In this document: positions 43,518 to 51,124 of the stretch, in pieces | Numbering within the stretch: the stretch's first letter is position 1 | Layout of the letters: every line of letters begins with the position of its first letter | Source of the DNA: Nitratireductor arenosus | GTDB lineage: Bacteria > Pseudomonadota > Alphaproteobacteria > Rhizobiales > Rhizobiaceae | Direction of reading: 5' to 3' | DNA length: 64,000 nt | Assembly (NCBI RefSeq): GCF_009742725.1 | Contig: NZ_WPHG01000003.1 | Span: 620,001 to 684,000 of the forward strand | The notes under the pieces: model-generated | Told to the model about the DNA's origin: nothing | Seen by the model: the letters and a program-made list of their open reading frames with translations, nothing else | Databases searched by the model: none | Program-made: the position numbers and the translations under genes

Positions 43518-44213
43518 ATGCGCGTCCTTTTGATCGAAGACGATGGTGCCACGGCGCAGAGCATCGAGTTGATGCTCAAGTCGGAGAGCTTCAATGTCTA
43601 CACCACCGATCTCGGTGAAGAAGGTGTCGACCTTGGCAAACTCTACGACTACGACATCATCCTGCTCGACCTCAACCTGCCCGACATGTCCGGCTATGAG
43701 GTCTTGCGCACGCTGCGGCTTTCCAAGGTCAAGACGCCGATCCTCATCCTGTCGGGCCTAGCCGGCATCGAGGACAAGGTTCGCGGCCTCGGTTTCGGGG
43801 CCGACGACTATATGACCAAGCCGTTTCACAAGGATGAGCTCGTCGCGCGCATCCACGCCATTGTGCGGCGCTCGAAGGGACATGCCCAGTCCGTCATCAC
43901 CACCGGCGACCTGATCGTCAACCTCGACGCCAAGACGGTGGAGGTCGGCGGCCAGCGTGTTCATCTGACGGGCAAGGAATATCAGATGCTGGAGCTTCTT
44001 TCCCTGCGCAAGGGCACGACGCTCACCAAGGAGATGTTCCTCAACCATCTTTACGGCGGTATGGATGAGCCGGAGTTGAAGATCATCGACGTCTTCATCT
44101 GCAAGTTACGCAAGAAGCTCGACGCCGCGTCCGGCGGCCAGAATTTCATCGAGACCGTCTGGGGCCGGGGCTACGTGTTGCGTGAGCCCGAGGAAGTTCG
44201 CGCCAGCGCCTGA
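43518..44213 (+). CDS. ctrA: cell-cycle master response regulator CtrA
   Basis: A 231-residue OmpR-type regulator. The receiver has Asp-Asp at 8-9, phosphoacceptor Asp51 in Leu-Leu-Asp-Leu-Asn-Leu-Pro-Asp-Met, and Lys in Thr-Lys-Pro-Phe-His-Lys. The DNA-binding domain holds [12 protein letters not shown] and [15 protein letters not shown], which are diagnostic for CtrA. CtrA controls division, flagella and DNA methylation and represses replication origins. The C-terminus ends Arg-Ala-Ser-Ala, close to the Ala-Ala end that targets Caulobacter CtrA to ClpXP. Confidence 0.98.
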   Translation: MRVLLIEDDGATAQSIELMLKSESFNVYTTDLGEEGVDLGKLYDYDIILLDLNLPDMSGYEVLRTLRLSKVKTPILILSGLAGIEDKVRGLGFGADDYMTKPFHKDELVARIHAIVRRSKGHAQSVITTGDLIVNLDAKTVEVGGQRVHLTGKEYQMLELLSLRKGTTLTKEMFLNHLYGGMDEPELKIIDVFICKLRKKLDAASGGQNFIETVWGRGYVLREPEEVRASA

Positions 44214-44239
44214 CCGACGGGCCTTTACGAACCGATGCG

Positions 44240-44264
44240 ATGCCCGGCTCCGCCGGGCATTTTT
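44240..44264 (+). terminator. ctrA rho-independent terminator
   Basis: A 9-bp perfect stem ATGCCCGGC (44240-44248) pairs with GCCGGGCAT (44252-44260) around a TCC loop, followed by TTTT (44261-44264), 27 bases after the ctrA stop. Confidence 0.85.
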
Positions 44265-44430
44265 CCGTCTGGGGCCGCTCGCGTTGGATGCTATCGTCCG
44301 ACCTTGGACTTTCGTGGCCTCAGTGGCGTCGCGCCCGGATCGCGGGTGCCGACACCGCGTCGCGGCGCGCTCCTGGTCAGACCGCGAAATCCCGTCGGTC
44401 ACAAGATTCCATTTAGCGACGAACGGCTCG

Positions 44431-44479
44431 AAAGCAGGTCTCCCGAAAGTGAGCCGGTTTCGGGATCGAGACCTGCTTT
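44431..44479. repeat. long hairpin with GATC bulge between convergent genes
   Basis: Arms AAAGCAGGTCTC (44431-44442) and GAGACCTGCTTT (44468-44479) pair perfectly, and inside them CCGAAA (44443-44448) pairs with TTTCGG (44458-44463). The right arm has an extra GATC (44464-44467), giving an 18-bp stem with a four-base bulge and a nine-base loop. It lies between the convergent ctrA and response-regulator genes, 16 bases from the latter's stop. T-runs are short, so it may be a weak terminator or a palindromic repeat unit. Confidence 0.7.
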
Positions 44480-44495
44480 GGCGACCGGAGCCGGC

Positions 44496-44864
44496 TTATG
44501 CGGCTTCCTGCAATTCGCGAAAACGCTCGACGAGCTGGGCGCGGTTGAAGGGCTTGAACATATAGCCGTTCGCTCCGGCGCGTTTGGCACGCATGATGGT
44601 GCCGATGTCGAATTCCAGGATCGAGATCAGGATGCGCACGTTCTTGCCCGAGGGCAAAGCCTTGACATCACGAATGAAATCGCTCGAGGCCATGTCGGGC
44701 AATACGCAGTCGACGATGATCGTGTCGGGCATTTGCGCGGCGCACATGGCCAGGGCGTCGGTGCCGTTGGAGGCTTCCACGACAACGGTGTCCTGGCTTC
44801 CCAAAATTCGGTTGACGACCTTCCTGATAATGCTCGAGTCGTCGATGATCATGCAGCGTTTCAT
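44496..44864 (-). CDS. single-domain CheY-like response regulator
   Basis: A 122-residue receiver domain only. Asp8-Asp9-Ser, phosphoacceptor Asp52 in Ile-Ile-Val-Asp-Cys-Val-Leu-Pro-Asp-Met, Ser81 at the Thr/Ser switch, and Lys104 in Met-Phe-Lys-Pro-Phe are all present. Its place next to chpT and ctrA is shared with a CheY-like gene in other Hyphomicrobiales. It could be a partner of the ChpT phosphorelay, but it does not look like CpdR at the start and no CckA is present, so the partner is open. Confidence 0.88.
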   Translation of the reverse strand: MKRCMIIDDSSIIRKVVNRILGSQDTVVVEASNGTDALAMCAAQMPDTIIVDCVLPDMASSDFIRDVKALPSGKNVRILISILEFDIGTIMRAKRAGANGYMFKPFNRAQLVERFRELQEAA

Positions 44865-45022
44865 CGTCCCAATCCCTGATCGCGGCCCAAAATGCCGGCA
44901 GCCCGGCTACCCCGACTGCATCCTAGACCGGGATCGTAAAGGAATTGGCCTAGCCGAAACCTAAAATTTGAACGGCCGCCGGGATCGGGCGCGGCGGCTA
45001 TCGCGGCGCGAGCGGCGGCCGG

Positions 45023-45652
45023 TTAGGTGACCGTCAGCGTCACGTCGTCGGCGGTGGCGTGGATAGCGATCGTCATGCCGGCCTCGCGCGCCAGCAGCAA
45101 GGTATAATACGGTTGCACGGCATGGGCGTCGATCGGTTCCTCCGGCTTCGAGCCCGAATGCATTTCGAGAAATTTGGGCGGAACGCGAACCATCGGCCCG
45201 GTCGCCTTGATTGTGAAACGGGGGCTCGTTTCGAGATCGGCCAGATCGACAGCCAGGCGTCCGCCGCGCGGGATGGCACCAGCCGCGACCATGACAAGGT
45301 TCAACAGCAGCTTGACCTTGTTTTTGGGCAGCAGCGCGCGCGCGCCGTTCCATTCGAGTTCGGGTTTTTCGCTGGCGAAAAGCGCGGCCGCGACCGAGGC
45401 CGCGTCGCCGGTGTCGATCTGCATGCCCGCCGATCCCGCCGCGCCGAAGGCGATGCGCGCATATTGCAGCCGAGCCGAGGCGGTGCGGGCGCTCTGGCGG
45501 ATGAGAGCCATGGCGTCCTCGTCGGCCCCGCCTTCGTCAAGCAGTTCCAAGCCGTTATTGATGGCGCCGACCGGCGAGATGATGTCATGACAGACGCGGC
45601 TGCACAAAAGAGCGGCCAGGTCGGGAGCGGAAAGTGTGAACAGTTCGGACAT
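45023..45652 (-). CDS. chpT: histidine phosphotransferase ChpT
   Basis: A 209-residue protein with the ChpT dimerisation region: Cys-Ser-Arg-Val-Cys-His-Asp-Ile-Ile-Ser-Pro-Val-Gly-Ala-Ile-Asn-Asn-Gly holds the phospho-accepting His22. A degenerate ATPase-like C-terminal domain follows (about 85-209). ChpT passes phosphate from CckA to CtrA and CpdR. It reads away from eipA. Size and motif match the family. Confidence 0.95.
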   Translation of the reverse strand: MSELFTLSAPDLAALLCSRVCHDIISPVGAINNGLELLDEGGADEDAMALIRQSARTASARLQYARIAFGAAGSAGMQIDTGDAASVAAALFASEKPELEWNGARALLPKNKVKLLLNLVMVAAGAIPRGGRLAVDLADLETSPRFTIKATGPMVRVPPKFLEMHSGSKPEEPIDAHAVQPYYTLLLAREAGMTIAIHATADDVTLTVT

Positions 45653-46022
45653 TTACCGTTTCTCCTCGCGCAAACGGAACGCCGCGGCTCAACGCCTCGG
45701 CCCCGCCTGAAATAACGCCCTTTTCGGCAACCGGATGCTCGGCGCGAATCACCGGTTCCATACCGGCCAGTTTCGTTACACATGGCCGCGGTCGCTGCAA
45801 CAAAGGTGGCTCGCGCTCGCGCATGTTCCGGCCTTTGAAGCGCCATCTTCGTTCGGTTAGTTGACGCTTGGAAAACGTTTGGTAACCAGGTTCCGTCAAT
45901 TATGACGCTCGTCACCCCATGGTGTTTCGACCGTCCAAGCGCCAGCGTGCGGCCGGCACTTCGTCGCCCGGCATTACGTTGGCGGAAACACTCCTCCACG
46001 CCGCTCCGCAAGGGAGACCGAT
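45653..46022. promoter_or_regulatory. chpT/eipA divergent region
   Basis: A 370-base gap between divergent chpT and eipA. It holds a TTGACG (45861-45866) and a TAACCA (45883-45888) resembling a CtrA half-site. In Brucella, eipA is directly activated by CtrA, so a site is expected here, but no complete TTAA-N7-TTAA is visible. No gene is seen. Confidence 0.4.
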
Positions 46023-46613
46023 TTGATTTTTTTGCAAAAGCCCCGGACGACGGTCCGGCAAATCTTCGCCGCGACGTTTCTCGCCGTCGCCGCGCTGGTG
46101 ATGGTGCAGTCGCCGGGCGTGGCAGCGGAGGAAGGTTATACGGCCCAGGAAATCGTTGATTCGGGTCATCGTTTCTTCGGTGCGACCTCGGGTGGCCTCG
46201 CCACCGTGATCGAGAAGATTTTTTCCGCCTACGGCACGCCCAATGGCTATATCCTCGGCGAGGAAGGCTCGGGCGCCATCGTCGGCGGGCTGACTTACGG
46301 CGAAGGAAACCTCTACACCAAGAATGCCGGCGACCATCCGGTGTTCTGGCAAGGACCCTCGATCGGCTGGGATTTCGGCGGCCAGGGCTCGCGCACCATG
46401 ATGCTGGTCTACGACCTCCAGACCGTCGACGCCCTTTTCCGCCGTTTCATCGGCGTGGCCGGTTCGGCCTATGTCGTGGCGGGCGCGGGCTTCAACGTCC
46501 TCAAGCATGGCGATATGTTGCTGATCCCGGTTCGCACCGGCGTCGGCGCCAGGCTTGGCGTCAATATCGGTTATCTCAAACTCACCCAGCGTGCGACCTG
46601 GAACCCGTTCTGA
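46023..46613 (+). CDS. eipA: envelope integrity protein EipA (DUF1134)
   Basis: A 196-residue secreted protein starting at TTG 46023, with GGGAG six bases upstream. Signal peptide: Lys-Pro-Arg-Thr-Thr-Val-Arg then a hydrophobic core, cut near Val-Ala-Ala. The mature region Thr-Ala-Gln-Glu-Ile-Val-Asp-Ser-Gly-His-Arg-Phe-Phe-Gly and Trp-Gln-Gly-Pro-Ser-Ile-Gly-Trp-Asp-Phe-Gly-Gly are DUF1134 marks. EipA is a small periplasmic beta-barrel needed for envelope stress resistance in Brucella and is under CtrA there. Position beside chpT fits. No ATG is available near the signal peptide, hence TTG. Confidence 0.92.
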   Translation: MIFLQKPRTTVRQIFAATFLAVAALVMVQSPGVAAEEGYTAQEIVDSGHRFFGATSGGLATVIEKIFSAYGTPNGYILGEEGSGAIVGGLTYGEGNLYTKNAGDHPVFWQGPSIGWDFGGQGSRTMMLVYDLQTVDALFRRFIGVAGSAYVVAGAGFNVLKHGDMLLIPVRTGVGARLGVNIGYLKLTQRATWNPF

Positions 46614-46696
46614 GCCCGGCAGGTGCCTGCGACAGGTGGCCTGCTGCCGGTTTTTCGAACACACGGGCAAGCTAGCGTTGGAGTTGCGAGTTATAT

Positions 46697-46876
46697 CTAC
46701 GACATGGGTGACAACCTCATGCCGAACGGGTTGTCGATGGTCTGCAAGGGCCTCTGCTCCAGGTCGAAATATCCCAGATCGTGGTCCATGACGCTACCGA
46801 GCCAAATGTGGTCGTCGGTCTGTTTGATGCCGACGGTCCGTCCGGCGAACACCTGACTGAGGTTGATCCTCTGGCG
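46697..46876 (-). pseudogene. IS transposase C-terminal remnant
   Basis: On the minus strand 59 codons read Arg-Ile-Asn-Leu-Ser, then Ala-Gly-Arg-Thr-Val-Gly-Ile-Lys-Gln-Thr-Asp-Asp-His-Ile-Trp-Leu, Asp-Leu-Gly-Tyr-Phe-Asp-Leu-Glu, and end Asn-Pro-Phe-Gly-Met-Arg-Leu-Ser-Pro-Met-Ser. This is the typical C-terminal tail of integrase-type (IS481-like) transposases. An in-frame stop TAG (46879-46877) interrupts it directly upstream and no catalytic domain is present. The rest of the gap 46614-47018 shows no gene or clear terminal repeat. Confidence 0.75.
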
Positions 46877-47018
46877 CTAATAGCCAATGCGGCCGAAGCC
46901 GGCACGAGATGGGCCCAAGCGTATACGGCGGCGCTCGGGTCGATATCGACCGCTTTGCGTCGAAAACAACCCCACTCCCGCCCACCGCGGCTGTGTCATA
47001 TGCGCCTCCCTGCCTGGA

Positions 47019-47354
47019 TCAGCGGTCGGCCTTGGACTTGTGGGGTGCGGCGAGCCTAGCGGCGACGATGTTCAAGGCATCGAGTTTCTCCTCGGCCGAA
47101 TTGCCGGAATAGGCCCGGTCCAGGGTTCCAATGATGTCGGTGAACTGGATGTATTCCTCGGTCGCCAACTCCACTGACAGAGGCTGGTCGTCATAGGATT
47201 CCACGAAACGCTGGGCGGCGTGGAAGATCAGCAGCAGCGCCGCCGCGTTTTCGGGTTCGTCCGCGATGCGCATGCGTGCGGCGCGGCCGCAAGCATCATA
47301 GGCCCGTACCCCTCTTCCCGCTTCGTTCAGCCCTTTTGCGAGCGATTCAAACAT
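47019..47354 (-). CDS. small hypothetical protein
   Basis: A 111-residue protein with no family I recognise. It is mostly helical, acidic and without membrane segments; Ala-Ala-Ala-Leu-Leu-Leu-Ile-Phe-His-Ala-Ala-Gln-Arg-Phe-Val-Glu and Ile-Ile-Gly-Thr-Leu-Asp-Arg-Ala-Tyr-Ser-Gly are its most regular parts. AAGGAG lies six bases before ATG, which supports a true gene. It follows the damaged pyrC and precedes the transposase remnant. Confidence 0.65.
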   Translation of the reverse strand: MFESLAKGLNEAGRGVRAYDACGRAARMRIADEPENAAALLLIFHAAQRFVESYDDQPLSVELATEEYIQFTDIIGTLDRAYSGNSAEEKLDALNIVAARLAAPHKSKADR

Positions 47355-47524
47355 CGTGCACTCCTTGGAAGTCTAGCGCGGCCGTTCGCAGAGGCCGCTT
47401 TGATTGACCGACCATGCCACCGGACGGGCGAAAAACACCAGCATCTCGGTCATCGCTGCCCGCCGGACAGTTAATGGGCAGAGCTCAGGCGCGGGTCGTC
47501 CCGTCCCTGGCCTTGCATATCCCG

Positions 47525-48058
47525 TCACGATGAAACCCGACTTGTTTGGCCCTCGACGCTCCAGCGGATTGGAACAAACGGATCGAACACGGTATCGACG
47601 AAGACCGCCTCGCGGTCGAAAATATCCACCTCCGGCTCTGTGACCTCGCAATGAATGCAGAACGGCATCCCGATCTCGGCCATCTTTTCCAGCATCGGAA
47701 AGACTTTTTCGATGCCGCGCACGCCGCTTTGGGAATTGGTCGTCGCGTCTGCCGGGTAAAGCTTGACCGCACTGGCCGGCCCGGCGCGAAATCCGACCTC
47801 CACATCGAGAAGGTCGGTACCTTCGGTCAGATAAAGCGTCATCAGCGGCACAAAGGAGGCGTCCTCCGGCAAGGCCGCCAGAATCCGGTCCCGATATGCG
47901 CCGGCTTGCCGGGAGGTGACGATCGGGGGCACGAGGTTGGGCATAATGGTCGCTTGCCCGAAATGCGCCAAGCTTAATAGCAAGACGCTTGCCAGAATGT
48001 CGTCGTCGCGTAGGGACAGGTCCCAGTCGTCGGATCTGCGCAGTGTCAACCTGATCAT
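47525..48058 (-). pseudogene. pyrC: internally deleted dihydroorotase, active site lost
   Basis: A 177-residue frame clearly derived from class II PyrC (about 340-350 residues). The N-terminal pattern Asp-Asp-Trp-His-Leu-His-Leu-Arg is changed to Asp-Asp-Trp-Asp-Leu-Ser-Leu-Arg, so both His metal ligands (Asp13, Ser15 here) are gone. Lys99 (carboxylated Lys) and His136 are kept in Val-Lys-Leu-Tyr-Pro and Ile-His-Cys-Glu-Val. After Phe-Asp-Pro-Phe near 161 the frame jumps straight to an Ile-Arg-Trp-Ser-Val tail that matches the PyrC C-terminus, so the middle (about 150 residues with the remaining His and Asp ligands) is deleted in frame. ATGA overlap with the carboxylate-amide hydrolase gene shows it is still in the operon. 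It should not be a dihydroorotase. Confidence 0.88.
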
Positions 48059-49338
48059 CGCCGATCCTCGAGGAATCCATAGAGGATATCGGTCGCGGCG
48101 ACGAAGTCGGACAGGTCCATTGCCTCGCGCGGATTGTGCGAGCCGTTGCGGTTGCGCACGAAGACCATGGCGGAGGGCACACCGGCACTCGCGAAGACTG
48201 CCGCGTCGTGTCCACCGCCGCTCGCCATGACAAACGGTTTCTGACCGGCACGTTGCATTGCGGCCTGGAGTTGGGCGACAAGCGCGGCGTCGCATTGCGC
48301 GGGGCGGGAACAAAGCTCCTCGTCCATTTCGAAACGGACCTTGCGCTCGCGCTCGACCTGGCGCATCTCCCGGTCCAGAAGTGCACGCATCTCATCCAGC
48401 GTCGCGGCGCTCTGGCTGCGAATGTCGAGGCTGAACGTGACCGTGTCGGGAATGCGCGACATGGCGTGCTTTTCCGGATCGGTGCCAACGATGCCGCTGG
48501 TGAGAACCAGGTCGTCGCCCTTTCCCAGGATGGTCGACCAGCTTTCGTCGAGCCGGCTCAGAAGATCGGCCATGGCCAGCACCGGATCGCGGCGAAAGGC
48601 GCGCGGCACGGCGCCCGAATGCCCGGCCTCGCCGACACACCGGATGGCGCGGTGACGGATATTGCCGCGAATCCCGGAAACCACAGCGGCCGGAATCTGC
48701 TTGCCGATCAGCAACGGTCCCTGCTCGATGTGAAGCTCGAGATAGGTCTCGATTTTCGACAAATCGATCAACGGCCGGCCGGCGCGGACATCCTCCATCG
48801 CGATCCCGGCGTCGCTCATATGGTCGTCGAGCGTGCGACCGTCGCGCTTGTGCCGAGCCTCAAGCTCGGCGGGCGCGAGGCGGCCGGTAAGCGCCTTGGA
48901 ACCGATATAGCAAGGGCCGAACCAGGCGCTTTCCTCGCCGCGCAGCGCAAGCACGTGGACTGGGCGCAACGTCCCGGCTCCCCGGCGCCTGGCTCTCGTC
49001 AGGCAGATGAGGCCGGCGACAATACCGGCGAGCCCGTCGAAATTGCCGCCGAACGGTACGCTGTCGACGTGGGAGCCGACGATTATGAAGCGATCGGCGG
49101 CGCGGTGCTCGGGCAGGCGGAAATTGGCATTGCGGCCGGCATCGTACCAGACGTCGAGACCCTGCTTGCGCGCGAACGCCTCGAGGAATTGCAATGTCTG
49201 GGTCTCGATGTCGGAAAAAGCCGGCCGGCTGACGCCTTCGATGTCGGCCGTGCGCGCCGCGATTTCCTCGAACAGATGGCGCGCAATCCCGATGTCGTCG
49301 CTGTCGTCCTTGGCAACGATCCGCTCGACGGCGCTCAT
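48055..49338 (-). CDS. M20 zinc carbamoylase (N-carbamoyl-amino-acid hydrolase family)
   Basis: A 427-residue amidase of the AllC/HyuC/beta-ureidopropionase group. Zinc ligands seen are His90 (Gly-Ser-His-Val-Asp-Ser), Asp101 (Gly-Asn-Phe-Asp-Gly), Glu135-Glu136, His203 (Leu-Glu-Leu-His-Ile-Glu-Gln-Gly) and a C-terminal His in Asn-Gly-Ser-His-Asn. Such enzymes turn N-carbamoyl amino acids into amino acid, CO2 and ammonia. Beside pyrD, pyrK and a pyrC relic the fitting substrate is N-carbamoyl-L-aspartate (ureidosuccinase). ATGA overlaps join it to pyrD and pyrC. Allantoate or beta-ureidopropionate are the main alternatives. Confidence 0.85.
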   Translation of the reverse strand: MSAVERIVAKDDSDDIGIARHLFEEIAARTADIEGVSRPAFSDIETQTLQFLEAFARKQGLDVWYDAGRNANFRLPEHRAADRFIIVGSHVDSVPFGGNFDGLAGIVAGLICLTRARRRGAGTLRPVHVLALRGEESAWFGPCYIGSKALTGRLAPAELEARHKRDGRTLDDHMSDAGIAMEDVRAGRPLIDLSKIETYLELHIEQGPLLIGKQIPAAVVSGIRGNIRHRAIRCVGEAGHSGAVPRAFRRDPVLAMADLLSRLDESWSTILGKGDDLVLTSGIVGTDPEKHAMSRIPDTVTFSLDIRSQSAATLDEMRALLDREMRQVERERKVRFEMDEELCSRPAQCDAALVAQLQAAMQRAGQKPFVMASGGGHDAAVFASAGVPSAMVFVRNRNGSHNPREAMDLSDFVAATDILYGFLEDRR

Positions 49339-50279
49339 GGCGCCGCTTCCATGAAAACGACGGCGGCCTTTTGCTCGCCGTCGGCCACGGTGCCGATCAG
49401 GTCGCGGACCGACGCGATCCGCTCCACCTCGAGACGGCGCTCGAGATCGGCGATGATCGTCACCATGGCGGTGGGATTGATGAATGTCGCCGTGCCCACC
49501 TGGACGGCCGTCGCGCCGGCAATGAGGAATTCGAGCACATCGTCGCTTGTCGCGATACCGCCGCAGCCGATGACGGGGATCCGGGTCGCCTTGGCGCATT
49601 GATAGGCCATGCGAAGCGCGATCGGTTTCAGGGACGGGCCTGACAGACCACCCATCAGATTGCCGAGCTTGGGACGGCGGGTGCGCACGTCGATCGCCAT
49701 TGCAAGCAGCGTATTGGCCACCACCAGGGCGTCGGCGCCGCCTTCCTCGGCCGCGCGCGCCACTTCGGAGGTTTCGCCGGTATTGGGGGTAAGTTTCGCC
49801 CACAGCGGCAGATGGGTTGCCTTCCTCAATTCGCGCATCACCGCGTAGGTCGAGGAGGGTCGGATCGCGAACGCCTTGCCGTCCTCTTCGATGTTCGGGC
49901 ACGACACATTGACCTCGATCGCGTCGACGCCCTCGACAGTGACCTCACGGCACAGCGTGGCGAATTCTTCGGTGGTGTTGCCGGAAATGCTCGCGACCAG
50001 CGGCGTGTCGTAGGCTCGGTAGAACGGTACCGTCTTCTTCAGAAAATCCGCCACGCCCTTGCTTGGAATCCCGATCGAGTTGAGCATCGAGCCGTCGACC
50101 TCGCACACGCGCGGGGTCGGATTGCCGTCGCGGCGGCCGCGCGTGATCGTCTTGGTGACATGGGCGCCAAGGCATTCGATGTCGAAGAGTTCGGCGAGAT
50201 CCTCCGAAAACGTCCCGGAAGCCGGCATGACCGGGTTCTTGAGGCGCATGCCGGCAATGTCGACGGAGAGATCTACCAC
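49335..50279 (-). CDS. pyrD: dihydroorotate dehydrogenase, class 1B (PyrDB)
   Basis: A 314-residue FMN barrel starting at GTG 50279. The catalytic base is Cys127 in Asn-Val-Ser-Cys-Pro-Asn, where class 2 quinone enzymes have Ser. Asn-Pro-Val-Met-Pro-Ala-Ser-Gly-Thr-Phe, Met-Leu-Asn-Ser-Ile-Gly, and Gly-Gly-Leu-Ser-Gly-Pro-Ser-Leu-Lys-Pro-Ile-Ala-Leu fit the NAD-linked class 1B. Alphaproteobacteria normally use membrane class 2 PyrD for biosynthesis, so this copy is probably a special one. It overlaps pyrK by seven bases. With PyrK it could reduce orotate with NADH. PreA-like dihydropyrimidine dehydrogenase is less likely given the size and motifs. Confidence 0.88.
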   Translation of the reverse strand: MVDLSVDIAGMRLKNPVMPASGTFSEDLAELFDIECLGAHVTKTITRGRRDGNPTPRVCEVDGSMLNSIGIPSKGVADFLKKTVPFYRAYDTPLVASISGNTTEEFATLCREVTVEGVDAIEVNVSCPNIEEDGKAFAIRPSSTYAVMRELRKATHLPLWAKLTPNTGETSEVARAAEEGGADALVVANTLLAMAIDVRTRRPKLGNLMGGLSGPSLKPIALRMAYQCAKATRIPVIGCGGIATSDDVLEFLIAGATAVQVGTATFINPTAMVTIIADLERRLEVERIASVRDLIGTVADGEQKAAVVFMEAAP

Positions 50280-51124
50280 GGCATCGCCTCCTGCAGATCG
50301 AAAACGGGCCCCTCCCGGCAGACACGAAGCTGCACCAGTGCGCCGGCCTTACGGAACGGCCGCACGCAACAATGGCACATGCCTAGGCCGCAGGCCATTT
50401 GCTGCTCCAGCGCGGTTTCTCCAGGAATGTGGTAGCGTTGCCCGAGCGCCTGCAACAGGGTGAGCATGCGGTTGGACCCGCACGTGTAAAACGCATCCAC
50501 GCCGCGTCCGGCGACAAGTCTCTTGATGATTTTTTCCACATTCCCCATCTCCGACGTGCCGTCGGCGTCGGTGACGGTTATGATCTCGGCGCCCATCTCG
50601 GCGAAATAGTCGAGCGACATCAAAACGTCGTGGCTGCGCGCGCTGCAGATCGCGGTGAGGTGTCGGCCGCGGTTCCTGGCCTCCAGCGCCAGCGGCGCCA
50701 GTGTGGCAAGCCCGACGCCGCGCGCGACCAGAACCAGATTTCGCCAGTCGTCCTCGATACGGAAGCCCACCCCGAGCGGTCCGAGAACGTTGAGGCTGTC
50801 GCCGGTGCAAAGCTTTGACAGCGCGCGCGTTCCCGCACCGGTGACTTTGTACAAAAAATGGAGCTCGCCCTGTTTGGGAAAGAAGCCGTAAATGCTCATC
50901 GGCCGGCGCAGATAGGGTTTGTCTTCACCCGAAGCGGGACACAACAGATGGAAGAACTGGCCTGCACGGCAGCGTTCCAGAAGGTGCGAAGGCGCGGCAA
51001 GCGCGAGACGCACATATTCGCCGTTCACCGGTTCGTTGAAGACGACGGAAAGGTCCCGCTCGAACACGGATGGCGGTCTGGCCTTGGCGCGGACCGTGGA
51101 AAGGGACGTCAAGGTGCCCATCAT
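50273..51124 (-). CDS. pyrK: dihydroorotate dehydrogenase electron-transfer subunit (PyrK)
   Basis: A 283-residue flavoprotein. Arg-Arg-Pro-Met-Ser-Ile-Tyr-Gly (73-80) binds FAD, Gly-Pro-Leu-Gly-Val-Gly-Phe follows, the NAD domain has Leu-Val-Ala-Arg-Gly-Val-Gly-Leu-Ala, and cysteines 245, 250, 252/253 and 269 (Cys-Gly-Leu-Gly-Met-Cys-His-Cys-Cys, Arg-Val-Cys-Arg-Glu-Gly-Pro-Val-Phe) bind the 2Fe-2S cluster. PyrK links PyrDB to NAD(H). The start overlaps the TRAP gene stop (ATGA at 51124), which supports that start. Confidence 0.92.
   Translation of the reverse strand: MMGTLTSLSTVRAKARPPSVFERDLSVVFNEPVNGEYVRLALAAPSHLLERCRAGQFFHLLCPASGEDKPYLRRPMSIYGFFPKQGELHFLYKVTGAGTRALSKLCTGDSLNVLGPLGVGFRIEDDWRNLVLVARGVGLATLAPLALEARNRGRHLTAICSARSHDVLMSLDYFAEMGAEIITVTDADGTSEMGNVEKIIKRLVAGRGVDAFYTCGSNRMLTLLQALGQRYHIPGETALEQQMACGLGMCHCCVRPFRKAGALVQLRVCREGPVFDLQEAMPW

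Noticed and set aside
44496-44864. Naming the receiver-only protein CpdR
   Set aside because: Its N-terminal and central motifs are of the general CheY type and position next to ctrA is not enough for that name.
47373-47580. Short PyrC as a simple frameshift or sequencing error
   Set aside because: The other two frames downstream show no PyrC sequence, and the frame itself ends with the PyrC C-terminal tail, so an internal deletion explains it better.
48136-49602. 488-residue plus-strand open frame over the carbamoylase and pyrD
   Set aside because: Antisense shadow of two genes whose catalytic residues are clear.
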